Part shown: piece after piece, positions 1-11,699 of the stretch
Layout of the letters: every line of letters starts with the position of its first letter
Position numbering within the stretch: the stretch's first letter is position 1
Assembly: GCA_019916065.1 (NCBI GenBank)
Contig: CM034236.1
Coordinates: forward strand, 49,566,690-49,630,689
Source of the DNA: Vitellaria paradoxa
Lineage: Eukaryota; Streptophyta; Magnoliopsida; Ericales; Sapotaceae
Length of the DNA: 64,000 nucleotides
Direction: 5' to 3'
Notes under the pieces: generated by a model
Database searches by the model: none
What the model was told of the DNA's origin: nothing
The model's input: the letters and a program-made list of their open reading frames with translations, nothing else
Made by a program: the position numbers and the translations under genes

Positions 1-435
1 AACGTACCTCTCTAATGTGCAGTGTTTCTTTTCTTTTTCTTTTTTTTTTATTTTTAATTAAAAAAAAGAAATAAATAAAGATAACAGATAAAAGAAACAT
101 TATTGCACATAAACGGAACTATCGGCCAATCCGCTAATAGATCGATCCAGTTGCCTGTTGACTATTTTACCGCTTTGGTGGCTGGATCACTAGTATGGTT
201 GAATTAGGATAGCCAGTTTCAATGATACTGGCAAGTGGCAAGGTGGTTTTCTAGTCCCGAAACGAAGACATTATTCATTGCCTGTGGAAATATGTGTGTT
301 TATGTGACAAATATTTATCAAATTTTTATTGTTTTATGTACTTTTTAAATTGTCAAAAAAAAAATAAAACAATTAAAACATTTATCTCAAAAAATAAATA
401 TCGACATTTAAGCAAATAGTTAAATTAAACCCTTG

Positions 436-556
436 AATGTTAACTCAATTGATAAAACATTGAGTTTACTTCTTAATGGTCGCTGGTTCGATTCTCTTCA
501 GAATCACTGAATAGCTTACCTGATCATTAACTCGCGTAAATTAGATCGAACTCCCT
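436..556 (+). mobile_element. tRNA-derived SINE-like unit with TAAA-type tail
   Basis: The sequence shows a degenerate RNA polymerase III A box (ttaactcaattgataaaac, about 439) and a good B box (ggttcgattct, about 485), spaced as in tRNA genes. It then runs into a (TAAA)n-like tail. A second copy of the tail, beginning gagttacac, starts 55 bp later, at about 612. Plant SINEs derive from tRNAs and often carry this layout. No clear target duplication was found, so the ends are approximate. Confidence 0.45.
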
Positions 557-1330
557 GAGTTACACAAAAAATAAATAAATAAATTATAGGTCTCGAAGGT
601 AGCATAATGAAGAGTTACACAAAAAAATAAATAAATAAATTATAAGTGTAATACTTGGTACTTATTTTTAGTCATTTACGTATTATTTTGGACCAATAGA
701 ATATTTAGACAAAGATTGGATCAGTTTATTTTATTTTTCCTAGATCAGGTTTGTCCAAAAGTGGTATTAGGTTGGATAATTGGGCCAAAGGCCCGTCATT
801 CTTTCCTCTTTATTTTATCTACATTAATTAGAGAATAATCAATAGTTTTGAAAAAATAGATAGTGAGACTGTAATAGACCAGGTGCATTAAATTTTTCAA
901 TTTAAACTCACTCCTTGGGATCTCTAGATTTCGGGGCATGACACTTATCTACTAAGCGATAGTGCTCACGATTCTTAAAGACAGAATAAACCCCAAATCA
1001 TCATCAAGCCTAAAAAGAATGCATGCTTTTGTTAAAACGATATTTATTTACATGATTAAGCATATCATGTGTATGGAACTGGAGTTGCGTCATCTGATTT
1101 TATGTTATGATTATTGATTGATCGAGATTGCCATGTTATATATGACGGGATCCTTGATTTTGAAAAAAAATGATAAAATGAGATTTTGTAAATATCAGAT
1201 GATCCCCAGTCAATATACATGACTAGAGTTTAGTCATTAGAGTTGGGACAATAATTTTGAGATATAACTATGAGATTTTCTCTGGACTACAATCGAATCC
1301 TGCTTGAGCTAAGCAAATGCCTAACTAGGA

Positions 1331-1470
1331 GTGTAACTCGGTTCCCTAGTAAAAGGCCAGCGAGGTGTAACTCGGTTCCCTAGTAAAAGGCCAGCAAGGT
1401 GTAACTTGGTTCCCCTAAGTCTTACACCAGTAGGAGTGTAACGAAGTTCCCCAGTTATGATATATATTGA
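1331..1470. repeat. Short tandem repeat, 34-37 bp unit, about 4 copies
   Basis: Copies beginning gtgtaact(c/t)gg start at 1331, 1365 and 1399, and a degenerate one at 1436. The first three units share gttccctagtaaaaggccag or close variants. Such arrays occur inside plant LTRs and other intergenic repeats. No function is suggested. Confidence 0.7.
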
Positions 1471-3516
1471 GATATACATTTGCTGTAAACATAAACGGTG
1501 CAATTGATGATCTTGCATGCTTTGTTAAACGTCACATTTACCAGGATAAGATTGGGGTAGATGGAGATTAAAGAATACATTAGCCATTGCATTGCATCAC
1601 ATGTGCATTGTCATATTATATTTTGGTGGATATTGTTGTGAGTTATATTATATGTTTAATTATTGTTCACTCGTGCACATTTGTATGATCCTACCTGCTG
1701 GGCCGTAGTGCTCATCCCATCTTTATTTTAAGTGATCCTACGAGACTAGGGAGTAGCCACATGGCGCTTAGTTGAAACTGAAAAATTAGTTTATCATGTT
1801 ATTTTTTTTTATCATTGGATTAATGTATTTTTATTTGTGCGACTTAGGGTGTGGGTCTCAGACTTATTTATATTTGAAATTGTTTTAATATTACGTTATT
1901 ACAACTATGTAAGTCTCAAATTTTGTCAAGGGGGTCTGATATCGGCTTTCATTATTATGATGTTAATTCTATTATTCTAGATGGAAATGAGGGACAATGT
2001 TAGTGACTCTAATTATTATTATTATGTTATGACTTGACTTTGGGACAAATTTTATTTATTTTGATTAGTTCCCATATTTCTATGCCGTCCGTTCTAGGCA
2101 ATTAAATTAGGCGTGTGACAATAATAGTAGGCTCAACCTCTCATTGACTCATCTACATCACCGATGGTTCATTACATTATGGGTCAATCATTTGAAAAAA
2201 AAAATCGTCTCATTAAAATTAATTTTTATTACAATAATACTGCTGCTAAATTAATATTGTCCTACTTCCTAAGAATGAAAATGAAAAAGAAACAAATCCT
2301 ACTGTATATATATGGTCAATTGTGGTAAAATTAAACCTAGTCATGCACATTGTCGATTAAGCTATGCTTTCTGATTAAATTACAGAGCTTTGTTGGGATA
2401 TAGGCTAACTGCTCAGTCGTGGTAGCACATGATTGGAAATACGGAGTTCAAGAACCTTGAGTTAGTGCAATTGTTAATGAAAATGTTGAAATACTAATCT
2501 CCAAACTATGATATAACTCTCGATTAAACCCAAATATCAGAATTAACATATATGAAGGACCTATTTTTGTCAGAGATTTTTCCTGCAAGAGAGTGAATAT
2601 AGGAGAGCAAGTAGAAAACGAATGCCTTCTATCCTGCCTAGTCTTCTATCCTACCAGAGTAATGAAAGGATACAACATATATATAATATTTAACATTTAT
2701 AAAGTACGGCATGTTTTAAAATTGTGCGGGCATTACATTTCATTGAAACTTTAGGTTTAAATGTGTTTGAGTGGGACCAATATCAAGATGAGTGACCCTC
2801 TGAGAAGTATTCACACTGCACCTAGCCAAATCCAAAACCCACAATATTTTACTGTACAGAGATATGAGTCGTTACAACATAATTTAGTGTCTTAAACATG
2901 AATTGAACTATTTTTTACTTTTCTAAAACACAAAACTTACAAAAGTAAATTCCCTTTGCAACTCCATTATACTATGTTCCCCCGCGTGACTAGCTCATAT
3001 ATGCCACAAGAATATATTGTTAGACTCACTTTTCCGCAATACTTCTATTGACAACTGTGCTTCCAATAATATGTAAATAATCTCTTCTACTTTCTACCAT
3101 TTCATCACAACCGTCGCACCATGAGATGCCATGGTTGATTAGCCTTCAAATTTGAAATTGAGTCCATTTGATTATAAGAACAACAATGGAATCTTAGTCT
3201 TCTTAAAATTTGAAGTTTGCCTAATATTGTCACGTAACATTCTAACCAGAGTCACTACACCATTAAACATGCAGATTCTAATATTCTTAATTACAACAAT
3301 GCAAGATGTAACAATATTATCAAAATTGAATTAGAATCCCTAATAAATAATTGTTAACTACATCCTATTTAGCATAATGTGAAACCGACACATGTAATCG
3401 CAGTTATTAAAAGTGATGTTTTTTGGATTCAAAATTCATCACACTCGCGCGCGCGCACACACACACACACATATAGATATATGATTAATTAATTTCTTTT
3501 TTTTATGGGTAATAAT

Positions 3517-3623
3517 TGTTAACACCAAAGGGAAAAAAATAATTAAAAATTAAATTAAAGGTGAAATGGCTTCCACGAAACAATGAAATGAAAGGTAGAA
3601 ATATAATTTTTTTTTATAAACCA

Positions 3624-3666
<43 letters not shown>

Positions 3667-4210
3667 CAGAATAGAAAATATAGGAAGACCGAGGACTGTG
3701 ATGTACACAGTTTCCTTAAAATAGATTCGTCCCCTCTACCTGTGCTCGAGGTTATATGGACGTCTGTTTCCCAGGATACAACGGTTAGCAGCACCGAAGA
3801 TTGCACAGCACTTCGATACTCTCGGCGAACAGTAAACAAAAGTAGAACACTATCACTGGAAAAAAAATAGGAAAAATACACAGAGAAATAAGATGAGGAA
3901 GAGAGTCTTTTGCTGTTGATGTAACTTTCGAAAGCAAGAAGAAAGGCTGTATATATAGATAATGTGAAGAAGGGGCAATCTAGGAATTAACCTGCTGCAA
4001 TTACAGAATTGATTAACAGAACTTTAATTCTGTAATAAACTCAAAATTCAAATTTGAATTCAAAATTTATAACAGTAGGATTAAATCTGTTAATTATATA
4101 TATAATTATGTAACTGTTACAGAATTAAGCCAGTATCTGTAACTGCCGCAGCTGGAAAATTAATTAAAAGGCCAAAACTAGACTCTTCGCGAGACCCGCT
4201 TTTCGGACCG
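3517..4210 (-). repeat. 3' LTR of the Copia element, missing most of U3
   Basis: This matches the right LTR from the outer tgttaacacc end through to ttcggaccg at about 4210. There the similarity stops abruptly and pol-side 3' untranslated sequence follows. The other LTR continues another 268 bp to its TAACA end. This copy has kept about 60 bp around 4020-4075 that the right LTR lacks. It carries an (AT)n run at 3626-3662 and a TATA-like box at 3950-3957. Confidence 0.9.
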
Positions 4211-4348
4211 GCATCACTGTTTCATTATAGGAATAGGTTGAGGGATAGCCCCCTACAGTGACGTTGTTAAGTTTTATAATTAGATTGTCCCTTTGAACCT
4301 AAATCTTGGGATTTCCAGTCAATTAAGTTGGGTTTCCTTTATAAAAGC

Positions 4349-5425
4349 TTATTTTCCCATGGGCTTCAGTCCCATTCCCCTTGACAACTTTTCAACTAAC
4401 TCTCTATTTAACCTTTCGGTTAGCGGATCCGCAATATTATACTTTGACTTCACGTAGTCAATGGAGATAATTCCAGTTGAGAGTAGTTGTCTAATGGTAT
4501 TATGTCTACGACGTATATGTCTAGACTTACCATTATACATATTGCTCTGTGCCCTTCCAATAGCAGATTGACTGTCACAATGTATACAAATGGGTGGCAC
4601 AGGTTTTTCCCATTTTGGAATATCCTCTAATAAATGGCGTAGCCATTCAGCCTCTTCACCACATTTATCTAAAGCTATAAATTCAGACTCCATTGTGGAT
4701 CTGGCTATAACAGTCTATTTACAAGATTTCCATGATACAGCTGCACCTACTAATGTGAATATATATCCACTAGTAGATTTTGAATCTTTTATATCAGATA
4801 TCCAGTTTGCATTACGGTATCCTTGTAAAACAGCTGGGTATCTGGTATAATGTAGACCATAATCCCGAGTATACCGTAAATACCTAAGTATTCTCACTAT
4901 TGCTTTCCAATGGTCATCACTCAGATTGCTCGTATATCTACTCAATTTACTAACTGTATAGGCAATATCTGGTCTAGTACAACTCATTAAGTACATTAGA
5001 CTTCCAATAACTCTGGAGTACTCTACTTGAGAAATACCCTCTCCTCTATTCTTGGATAGATGAACACTATTATCTAATGGTGTTTTTGCTATTCCAGAAT
5101 CATCCTTTTTGAATTTCTCAAGGACCTTGTCCACATAGTGTGACTAATTCAAAATAAGACCATCTGATGTTCTTGTGATTTTAATTCCTAAAATCACATC
5201 AGCAAGTCCCATGTCTTTCATGTCAAATTTTGAATTCAACATATTCTTGGTAGATTTAATTGTATTGTAATCACTACCAACAATGAGTATGTCATCCACG
5301 TAAAGACACAAAATGACATAGCCATTTTCAGTCTCTTTACTATAAACACATTTATCACACTCGTTGATCTTAAATCCATTGGTAATCATTGCATTATCAA
5401 ACTTTTCATGCCATTGCTTTGGCGC
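4349..5425 (-). pseudogene. Copia pol fragment: end of reverse transcriptase and RNase H
   Basis: Continues the frame of the integrase/RT fragment upstream. It holds the RT catalytic YVDD box (LCLYVDDILIVG, about 5300) and the Copia RNase H region ending in NIADPLTERL. In-frame stops lie at 5426-5428, 5144-5146 and 4715-4717. In related Copia proteins these positions usually carry glutamine, so each fits a single C-to-T change. All pieces are in one frame, so the damage here is by point mutation only. The RNase H acidic residues in CDSQSA and MESEF are still present. Confidence 0.9.
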
Positions 5426-7006
5426 TTATTTTAAGCCATACAGTGATTTTACCAATTTACATACTTTCCTTTCTTGTCCTGGAGGTATAAAACCTTCAGG
5501 TTGTTCCATATAGATTTCTTCATCCAAATCACCATTTAGGAAAGCTGTTTTTACATCCATTTGATGTATCTCTAGGTTTCGCAAAACGGCGATAGCTAGT
5601 ATCATCCTAATAGAATTTATTCTCATCACAGGAGAATAAGTATCAAAGTAATCTAGGCCTTCTCTTTGCCTGTATCCCTTGATCACAAGCCTGGCTTTAT
5701 ACTTATCAATGGAGTCATTTGCTTTCATTTTCCTTTTAAAGATCCATTTGGACCCTAAAGGTTTACAACCAGAAGGAAGATCCACTAACTCCCAAGTATG
5801 ATTCTGCAAAATTGAATCTATTTCACTTTTAATTGCTTCTTTCCATAGATTTCCCTCAAGAGAATTTACAGCCTCTGAATAATTTAGTGGTTCTTTCTCT
5901 AACAAATAAGTTAGAAAATCATTTCCAAATGATTTTTCCACTCTTACTCTTTTGCTACATCTAAGTTCTAGTTCATGATAAGAATCATGACTTCCTTCAT
6001 TCATAGTTTCATTTGTTCGTTTAGAAGAACTTGACACCTCGTTAGATTTACAAGGAAATACATCTTCAAAAAACGATGCATTCCTAGATTCCATTATCGT
6101 GTTCTTGTGTATCTCTGGTATTTTAGATTCATGCACAAGAAATCGATAAGCATTACTGTTATGTGCATACCCAATGAATATGCAGTCCACTGTTTTAGGA
6201 CCTATTTTTATTTTCTTTAGTGTTGGAACAGCTACTTTTGCGAGACACCCCCACACTCGCAGGTACTTGTAGGATGGTCTCCTACCCTTCCATAACTCAT
6301 AAGGAGTTTTTTCCTTTTTCTTTCGAGGTACCTTATTTAAAAGGTAATTACTTAACAAAATAGCTTCACCCCACATATTTTGAGGTAATCCTGAGCTTAG
6401 TAACATTGCGTTCATTATTTCTTTCAATGTGCGATTTTTACGTTCAGCAACACCATTTGATTGAGGTGAATAAGGTGCAGTGATTTCATGTATAATTCCA
6501 TGTTGTGTACAAAATTCACTAATTGGTATTTCGTACTCGCCACCTCTATTACTTCTCAATCTTTTAATCCTTTTATTAAGCTGATTTTCAACTTCATTTT
6601 TGTAGAGAACAAATTTCTCTAAAGCTTCATTCTTACTTTTTAGCAAATACACATAACAGTATTTTGTGCTATCATCAACAAAAGTGATAAAATATTTATT
6701 ACCACCTCTTATTTGTACAAATTTTAAATCACAAACATCACTGTGAATTAATTCAAGGGGTTCGGTGTTTCTTTCAATTGTTTGGAAAGATGATCTTGTT
6801 AATTTTGCCTCAACACAAATTTTACATTTATGTTTTAAATCAATTTGGAATGCGGGTATGTGATCCAAGTTAATTAATCTACGCAATGTATCAAAATTAA
6901 CATGTCCTAGTCTACCATGCCACAAATTGGAAGACTCAAGCAAATAAGCAAAAGACTTCTTATTTTTATTAATAATAGCCATAACATTGAGCTTAAAAAG
7001 CCCCAT
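5426..7006 (-). pseudogene. Copia pol fragment: integrase and start of reverse transcriptase
   Basis: About 526 codons are open. In order they show the GAG-pre-integrase zinc-binding part (HGRLGH...CKIC), the integrase core with D (HSDVCD), D (FVDDSTK) and E (NGVAERKN) of the DDE triad, the Copia linker, and the RT fingers and palm ([29 protein letters not shown]). The frame ends at a stop where the Copia motif YGLKQAP is expected. The first residues read from a frameshifted junction, not from a natural start. Confidence 0.93.
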
Positions 7007-7584
7007 CAGTTACATAACCCTTTCCCACATACATTCCAGATTTTGACAAAATAACTAGACACTAGGTTCTTGCAGATTTCTGGCACATACAACACATTAT
7101 TTAGAGTCAGTTCTTTCCTAGAAGTCATCTTCAATAGCACCTTCCCTTGGCTTTCCACAGCAGAAGTAGCAGAGTTTCCCATGAAAATTTTCTCCCCATT
7201 AAATGGTTCGAAAGTAATGAACAGGTCCTTGTTAGAACATACGTGCCTAGTGGCAGCGGTGTCAATCCACCATTCATTTGGGTTTGACCCAACTAGGTTC
7301 ACTTCAGAAACCACTGCAGAGAGGTTTATATCTGACACATCTTGAGCAATTTCATTCACCACATTTGCATCATGTTTCTTCTTTGGAAGTCTACAGTCAA
7401 CAGATCTATGACATTTCTTACCACAATTGAAGCATTTCCTTTGAAACTTCGGCTTGGAAATTCCACCTTTTGGCCCTAATTTTGGTTTGGCAATTTTCTT
7501 TTTTTTGGGGCCTTGCTTATGCTCCATTACATTTGCCTTAACAGCAGCAGGATTGAATCCTCTATGTTTAGAACTTCTGTTGTC
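7006..7584 (-). pseudogene. Copia fragment: zinc knuckle and aspartic protease
   Basis: In frame with gag but beyond an in-frame stop. It carries a CCHC knuckle (CFNCGKKCHRSVDC) that binds RNA, and the protease active-site region WWIDTAATRHVC. The usual D(S/T)GAT signature reads DTAAT here, so the active-site Gly is replaced by Ala. The end of this frame, from about 7070 to 7006, has lost a short stretch and changed frame twice relative to the family pattern. Protease and integrase are therefore no longer joined. Confidence 0.88.
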
Positions 7585-8253
7585 TTATTCAATACGAAAT
7601 CTAACAATCAGTTCTTCCAGATTCATTTCCTTTCGTTTGTGTTTGAGGTAGTTTTTGAAATCCTTCCACCCTGGAGGTAGCTTCTCAATAATTGCAGCCA
7701 CTTGGAAGGTTTCACTTAAAATCATTCCTTCAGCCTGAATCTCATGCAAGATTACTTGAATTTCTTGCACTTGACTGATCACAGCCTTGGAATCCACCAT
7801 CTTATAATCAAGGAACTTACCGACCACAAATTTCTTTGCTCCGGCATCCTCTATTTTATATTTACAGTCTAAGGATTCCCACAGCTCCTTTGCAGTCTTC
7901 ATTGTACAATAAATATTGTACAATGAGTCATGTAAACCATTCATGACATAATTCCTGCATAAGAAATCAGAATGCTTCCAAGCCTCAACCGCATTGACGA
8001 CTTGCATATCTGTTTCTTCCTCGGACAATTTAGGAGCCTCCTCAGTCAAGAATCTCGCAAGATTCAAGGTGGTCAGATAGAACAGCATCTTTTGCTGCCA
8101 CATTTTAAAGTTCAATCCATTGAACTTTTCACCATGGTTTACAGAAACCGTAGGTGCAGAAGTCAGTTCAGGCAAATGGACAGTAGAGACAGAGGCAGAG
8201 CCTTTGGCCTTTTTTGTAGCAATCATATTAGAATCATCATTTCCAGTAGCCAT
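7585..8253 (-). pseudogene. Copia gag (UBN2-type), cut by a stop
   Basis: The start is placed at the ATG at 8251-8253 (MATGNDDSN...) because it is the first ATG after the 5' LTR in this frame and fits gag of this family. An open stretch continues upstream into the LTR. The body is the retrotransposon Gag polyprotein family (gag_2/UBN2), with the region around [15 protein letters not shown]. It stops at TAA (7585-7587), where the frame would otherwise run on to the zinc knuckle. Gag forms the virus-like particle; this copy is truncated. Confidence 0.9.
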
Positions 8254-8288
8254 TTTCCTTTTAATTAAAGCTGAATCTGTTTTAAGAT

Positions 8289-8407
8289 TGTTAACACCAA
8301 AGGGAAAAAAATATTTAAAAATTAAATTAAAGGTGAAATGGCTTCCACGAAACAATGAAATGAAAGATAGACATATAATTTTTTTTTATAAACCAGAATA
8401 ACAGTTG

Positions 8408-8440
<33 letters not shown>

Positions 8441-9207
8441 CAGAATAGAAAATGTAGGAAGACCGAGGACTGTAATGTACACAGTTACCTTAAAACAGAT
8501 TCTTCCCCTCTACCTGTGCTCGAGGTTATATGGACGTCTGTTTCTCAGAATACAACGGTTAGCAGCACCGAAGATTGCATAGCACTTCGATACTCTCGGC
8601 GAACAGTGAATAAAAGCAGAACATTATCACTGGAGAAAAAATAGGGAAAATACGCTGAGAAATAAGATGAGGAAGAGAGTATTTTGCTGCTGATGTAACT
8701 TTCAAAAGCAGGAAGAAAGGCTGTATATATAGATAATGTGGGGAAGGGGCAATCTGGGAATTAACATGCTGCAGTTAACAGACTTGATTAACAGGAGGAT
8801 TAAATCTGTTAATTATATATATAATTATGTAACTGTTACAGAATTAAGCTAGTATCTGTAACTGCCGCCGCTGAAAAATTAATTAAAAGGCCAAAACTAG
8901 ACTCTTCGCGAGACCCGCTTTTCGGACCGACGTTCGTGTCCGCAGGTCACGCGCTTGCACATGACAGAAGTTTACCGGGCTTCCGTCGGAGGGGTATGAT
9001 TTGCACCCTTCTTGGGTGTGCGCGCGAGATATAGTATACTTAACATTGGTTATGACTCATAAAGAGTGTAACCATATATGAAGCACGTAACTTCTGGCCT
9101 CATTTTCAATGTGGGACAAATGTTTTCACACTTTCCAATTCAAGAGTATTCTATTGAAATACAATTTCTCATTCACCATTTTCTATTTAATTCCAAATTT
9201 TCTAACA
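8289..9207 (-). repeat. 5' LTR of the Copia element, complete (919 bp)
   Basis: The LTR runs, on the minus strand, from TGTTAGAAAATTTGG at 9207 to GGTGTTAACA at 8289. The outer end abuts the ataat target duplication. The inner end leads within 35 bp to the gag ATG. The sequence after the LTR (ATCTTAAAACAG...) does not match the usual plant initiator-tRNA primer-binding site TGGTATCAGAGC. An (AT)n run lies at 8409-8437. Confidence 0.92.
8724..8731 (-). promoter_or_regulatory. TATA-like box of the 5' LTR
   Basis: TATATATA lies in the middle of the LTR, downstream of the U3 part in the minus orientation. It is kept in the 3' LTR at 3950-3957. Its position suits the LTR promoter that would have driven the genomic RNA. 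Activity is not shown. Confidence 0.5.
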
Positions 9208-9212
9208 ATAAT

Positions 9213-10299
9213 TAGTTAATTTCACACTACATATATAGTTTGTCGGTGTAGTTAGAGGAAGCCGGCATTGTGTCGGTGTCGCTGGTTGGAATAATGCTGG
9301 AATGCTTTTGTTGTGAAAAGAATTGGAAACAAAGTATAATTTTTTTTTTTTTTTATATGTAAAAAACAAGAGAGGGAGAGTGGAATGCAACTTATCGCGA
9401 CAGCTTTGAGAAATGCAAAGCGGTGTTTCAACAAGTTCTCGTTGAAATAATTTGTTTATTTTATATGATTTTTTTATTTTTGTTTTGTACCTTTAGCATG
9501 TTAAATAATTTATTAAAAATTTTACAAATAAAAAAAAATTCACGTAAAAATAAAATGAGTTCATTTATCTAAAATCAAATAAATTGCCTTGAATTACCAT
9601 ACGAGGATATTACTAATCTTCAGCTTTTTTTTTTTTTTTTTAATATGCTTAACATGCCATAAAATTATCGAATGAAAAAAAATAATTTTGTTAAAAAAAC
9701 TTATATATATACAAGATGAACAAATTATCCGCACGATATATATATATATATATATATCATGGTCTTTACCTAAAATCTACACCGTCCCTAAGGCCAATAT
9801 GTTCCAACTTTTCTTTTCCCTTTTTTTTTGTTTATTTTTATTTTTATTCAATTCAAGAAGGAAAAATCACGCATTAGATGTCAATTGCCAGCATTGCATA
9901 ACATACTTTGAATATTGAAAAAATGTGATTGGTAAGACATCATTGTCACAACTACAGAAGTAACAAAGAACGTGTTTTGAGCCCCCACGGGGGTGGCCGA
10001 GTGGAAGTCGGGCTCGCCTTAGAGCTTGGGCCTCTCGAGGTTCCAGGTTCGACTCCCCCACGGGGGTGGGTTACCGCTGTAATGGCGGGTGCCTAATGGC
10101 CTCCTCTCGGTCGTGCCGGTCAGCCAGGGCTTGCCTAGGCTGGTTAACTCTCCAGGGGCCTTTGCCGGCTAGGGTCCTAGAGCGTGCTTCGCCCTGTGCG
10201 CACCCCAGTACGGGGTAGCGGCTGCGGACTTCCACGTACCAGAAGAACGTGTTTTGAAGAAAAGGCAATGGTTTCGTTTTGCGTTACCATACATGTATC

Positions 10300-10336
<37 letters not shown>

Positions 10337-11506
10337 ATGTATATGTATGTATGGCATGTGTGAGGTTTGGAAAATTGTTCCAGGTCTTGTACTTGATTGT
10401 GATTCAAACATCTGTATGATAGTGTGCACATATATATTATTAATACCAAATTATGAAAGCGTTCTGATGCAGTAAAGATTTGAGTGCGCTATCATCACTT
10501 AATCAGTTGTTAAATTAAATCTAATAGTTCAAATAAATACACTTATATATTTTTAATTTTAAAAAGTATAAATATATTTAAATCGTTAAATTTTAATTCA
10601 ATGATTACAATTCTCAAATGGATCATCCTCTTCTTTTAAAGTAAATCTAACATATTTAATTAATTGAACAAGTTTTAGTGTGATTATCATGTCATTGTCA
10701 AATTTGAGATTTGTTAGATGCAATGCATCAATTTTTCATTTGGTCATTTATCTTGGTACTATTTTTATCAAAATGTACTTAATTCTGAACAATTCTCATA
10801 AGTGATCAGTTAAGTCATAGTTTTTAACAATTTGTGTTGATTTTTTTGTTGTAATAGATTTGTTCTATGAATAGGAAAATCTTATCGGCCTAATCATGAG
10901 TTTATTCATTTAATCAGCCGGGTTAACACAAATTTTAAAATATTGCCCACAAGTAAAACTTACTAATAAGAAATTAAAATCCCACACAATTAGTATATTT
11001 ATCTCTTTCGAGTTGATAAAACTTAAAAAATATATATATTAAATTTATCTCACTTTTACCTTGTCACACTTAAAAAAAAATATTATTTATTGTGTGAAGT
11101 CAAAAATAAATTGCATTTGGTATTGTAACAATGGCCAACAAAATATATTTACAGACGATAAACCATACCGGAACCCAAAGGAGAATAGCTTTACGCCCAA
11201 GTAACGGTAAGTTGAAGAATGGGTCACTATTTTTATTTGTTGCGTTGTTGGGTCCTCTTAGTATTAACCTTTAATTATTTTTATATTTATTTATTATCAT
11301 AGTAACTATTAAATGGTTGGTCTGATCCATGCAGGCAAATATATCACTGGTAGTTTACTGAGATGCAATCTTTAACTGTCAAAAATCCAAACTGCGTAGA
11401 TTCTGCTAAACAAAAAATCTCTACAAAACATCCCACTTGTATATATATATATATATATAATGAACCACGTTTTCTAAGCGTAATTCGGGAGCACATCCTT
11501 GGATAT
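9213..11506. other. Intergenic spacer between the Copia element and the kinase gene
   Basis: AT-rich DNA with one clear SINE (9981-10242), (TA)n runs near 9738-9758 and 11440-11459, and a compound (TA)n(TG)n at about 10301-10336. The (TA)n at 11440-11459 lies about 240 bp before the kinase start codon. No coding region was recognised; the small open frames are low-complexity or SINE-derived. Confidence 0.6.
9981..10242 (+). mobile_element. SINE, family A copy 1, with perfect 15-bp target duplication
   Basis: The element of about 262 bp is flanked by aagaacgtgttttga at 9966-9980 and 10243-10257. The 5' part is tRNA-like, with A box gtggccgagtgg (about 9992) and B box ggttcgactcc (about 10045). 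The body includes gcctaggctggtt and tttgccggctag, which recur in the minus-strand element at 50233-50499. The family is therefore defined by two independent insertions in this window. The GC content is clearly higher than that of the flanks. Confidence 0.9.
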
Positions 11507-11512
11507 CACGTG
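11507..11512. promoter_or_regulatory. G-box CACGTG upstream of the kinase gene
   Basis: A palindromic CACGTG lies 188 bp before the start codon of the MAPKKK gene. G-boxes and ABRE-type ACGT cores bind bZIP and bHLH factors. The related Arabidopsis MAPKKK17/18 genes are known to be ABA-inducible, so the site fits. One short motif can occur by chance. Confidence 0.4.
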
Positions 11513-11699
11513 CTTCAATTATGAAAAACGAGACCATCCGCGCTTGTATCTCTATTATCAATCCTATACGTAGAATTATCCTAAGGATTTGAGTTTGTTG
11601 TGGCTACCGTCTCCTTCTCTGTTCCAGAGTTTGACAAGCAAAACCAGAAAGTTTGTAGCCAAGCAGAGAGTTCAATTTGCCTTCGAACTTCGTTCCCCC

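Larger units (their letters stand above)
1..3511. other. Intergenic repeat-rich region left of the Copia element
   Basis: No gene was recognised here. The stretch is AT-rich and holds a SINE-like unit near 436-556, a 34-37 bp tandem repeat near 1331-1470 and a (CG)n(CA)n microsatellite at about 3446-3474. The sequence ggcgtgtgaca ending at about 2119 resembles the TG...CA end of a plant LTR, and the G/A-rich stretch before it fits an old Gypsy-like LTR remnant. No matching left end with a target duplication was found, so this remains a suggestion. The short open frames here have no recognisable domains. Confidence 0.4.
3517..9207 (-). mobile_element. Decayed Ty1/Copia LTR retrotransposon
   Basis: A full-length but broken Copia element read from right to left. 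The outer ends are TGTTA...TAACA and are flanked by the direct repeat ataat (3512-3516 and 9208-9212), the 5-bp target duplication expected from retroviral-type integration. The internal order gag, zinc knuckle, protease, integrase, reverse transcriptase, RNase H defines Copia (Pseudoviridae type). Damage includes four in-frame stops, frame loss near 7006-7070, a shortened 3' LTR and no recognisable tRNA-Met primer site beside the 5' LTR. It cannot encode an intact polyprotein. The two LTRs differ at 11 positions in about 180 aligned bases (left 3690-3860 against right 8460-8635), nine of them transitions, so the insertion is not recent. Confidence 0.95.

Noticed and set aside
870..2120. Possible LTR from TGTAATAGACC to GGCGTGTGACA
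   Set aside because: The flanking five bases differ (gagac against ataat), so it cannot be called a solo LTR; noted only as a remnant.
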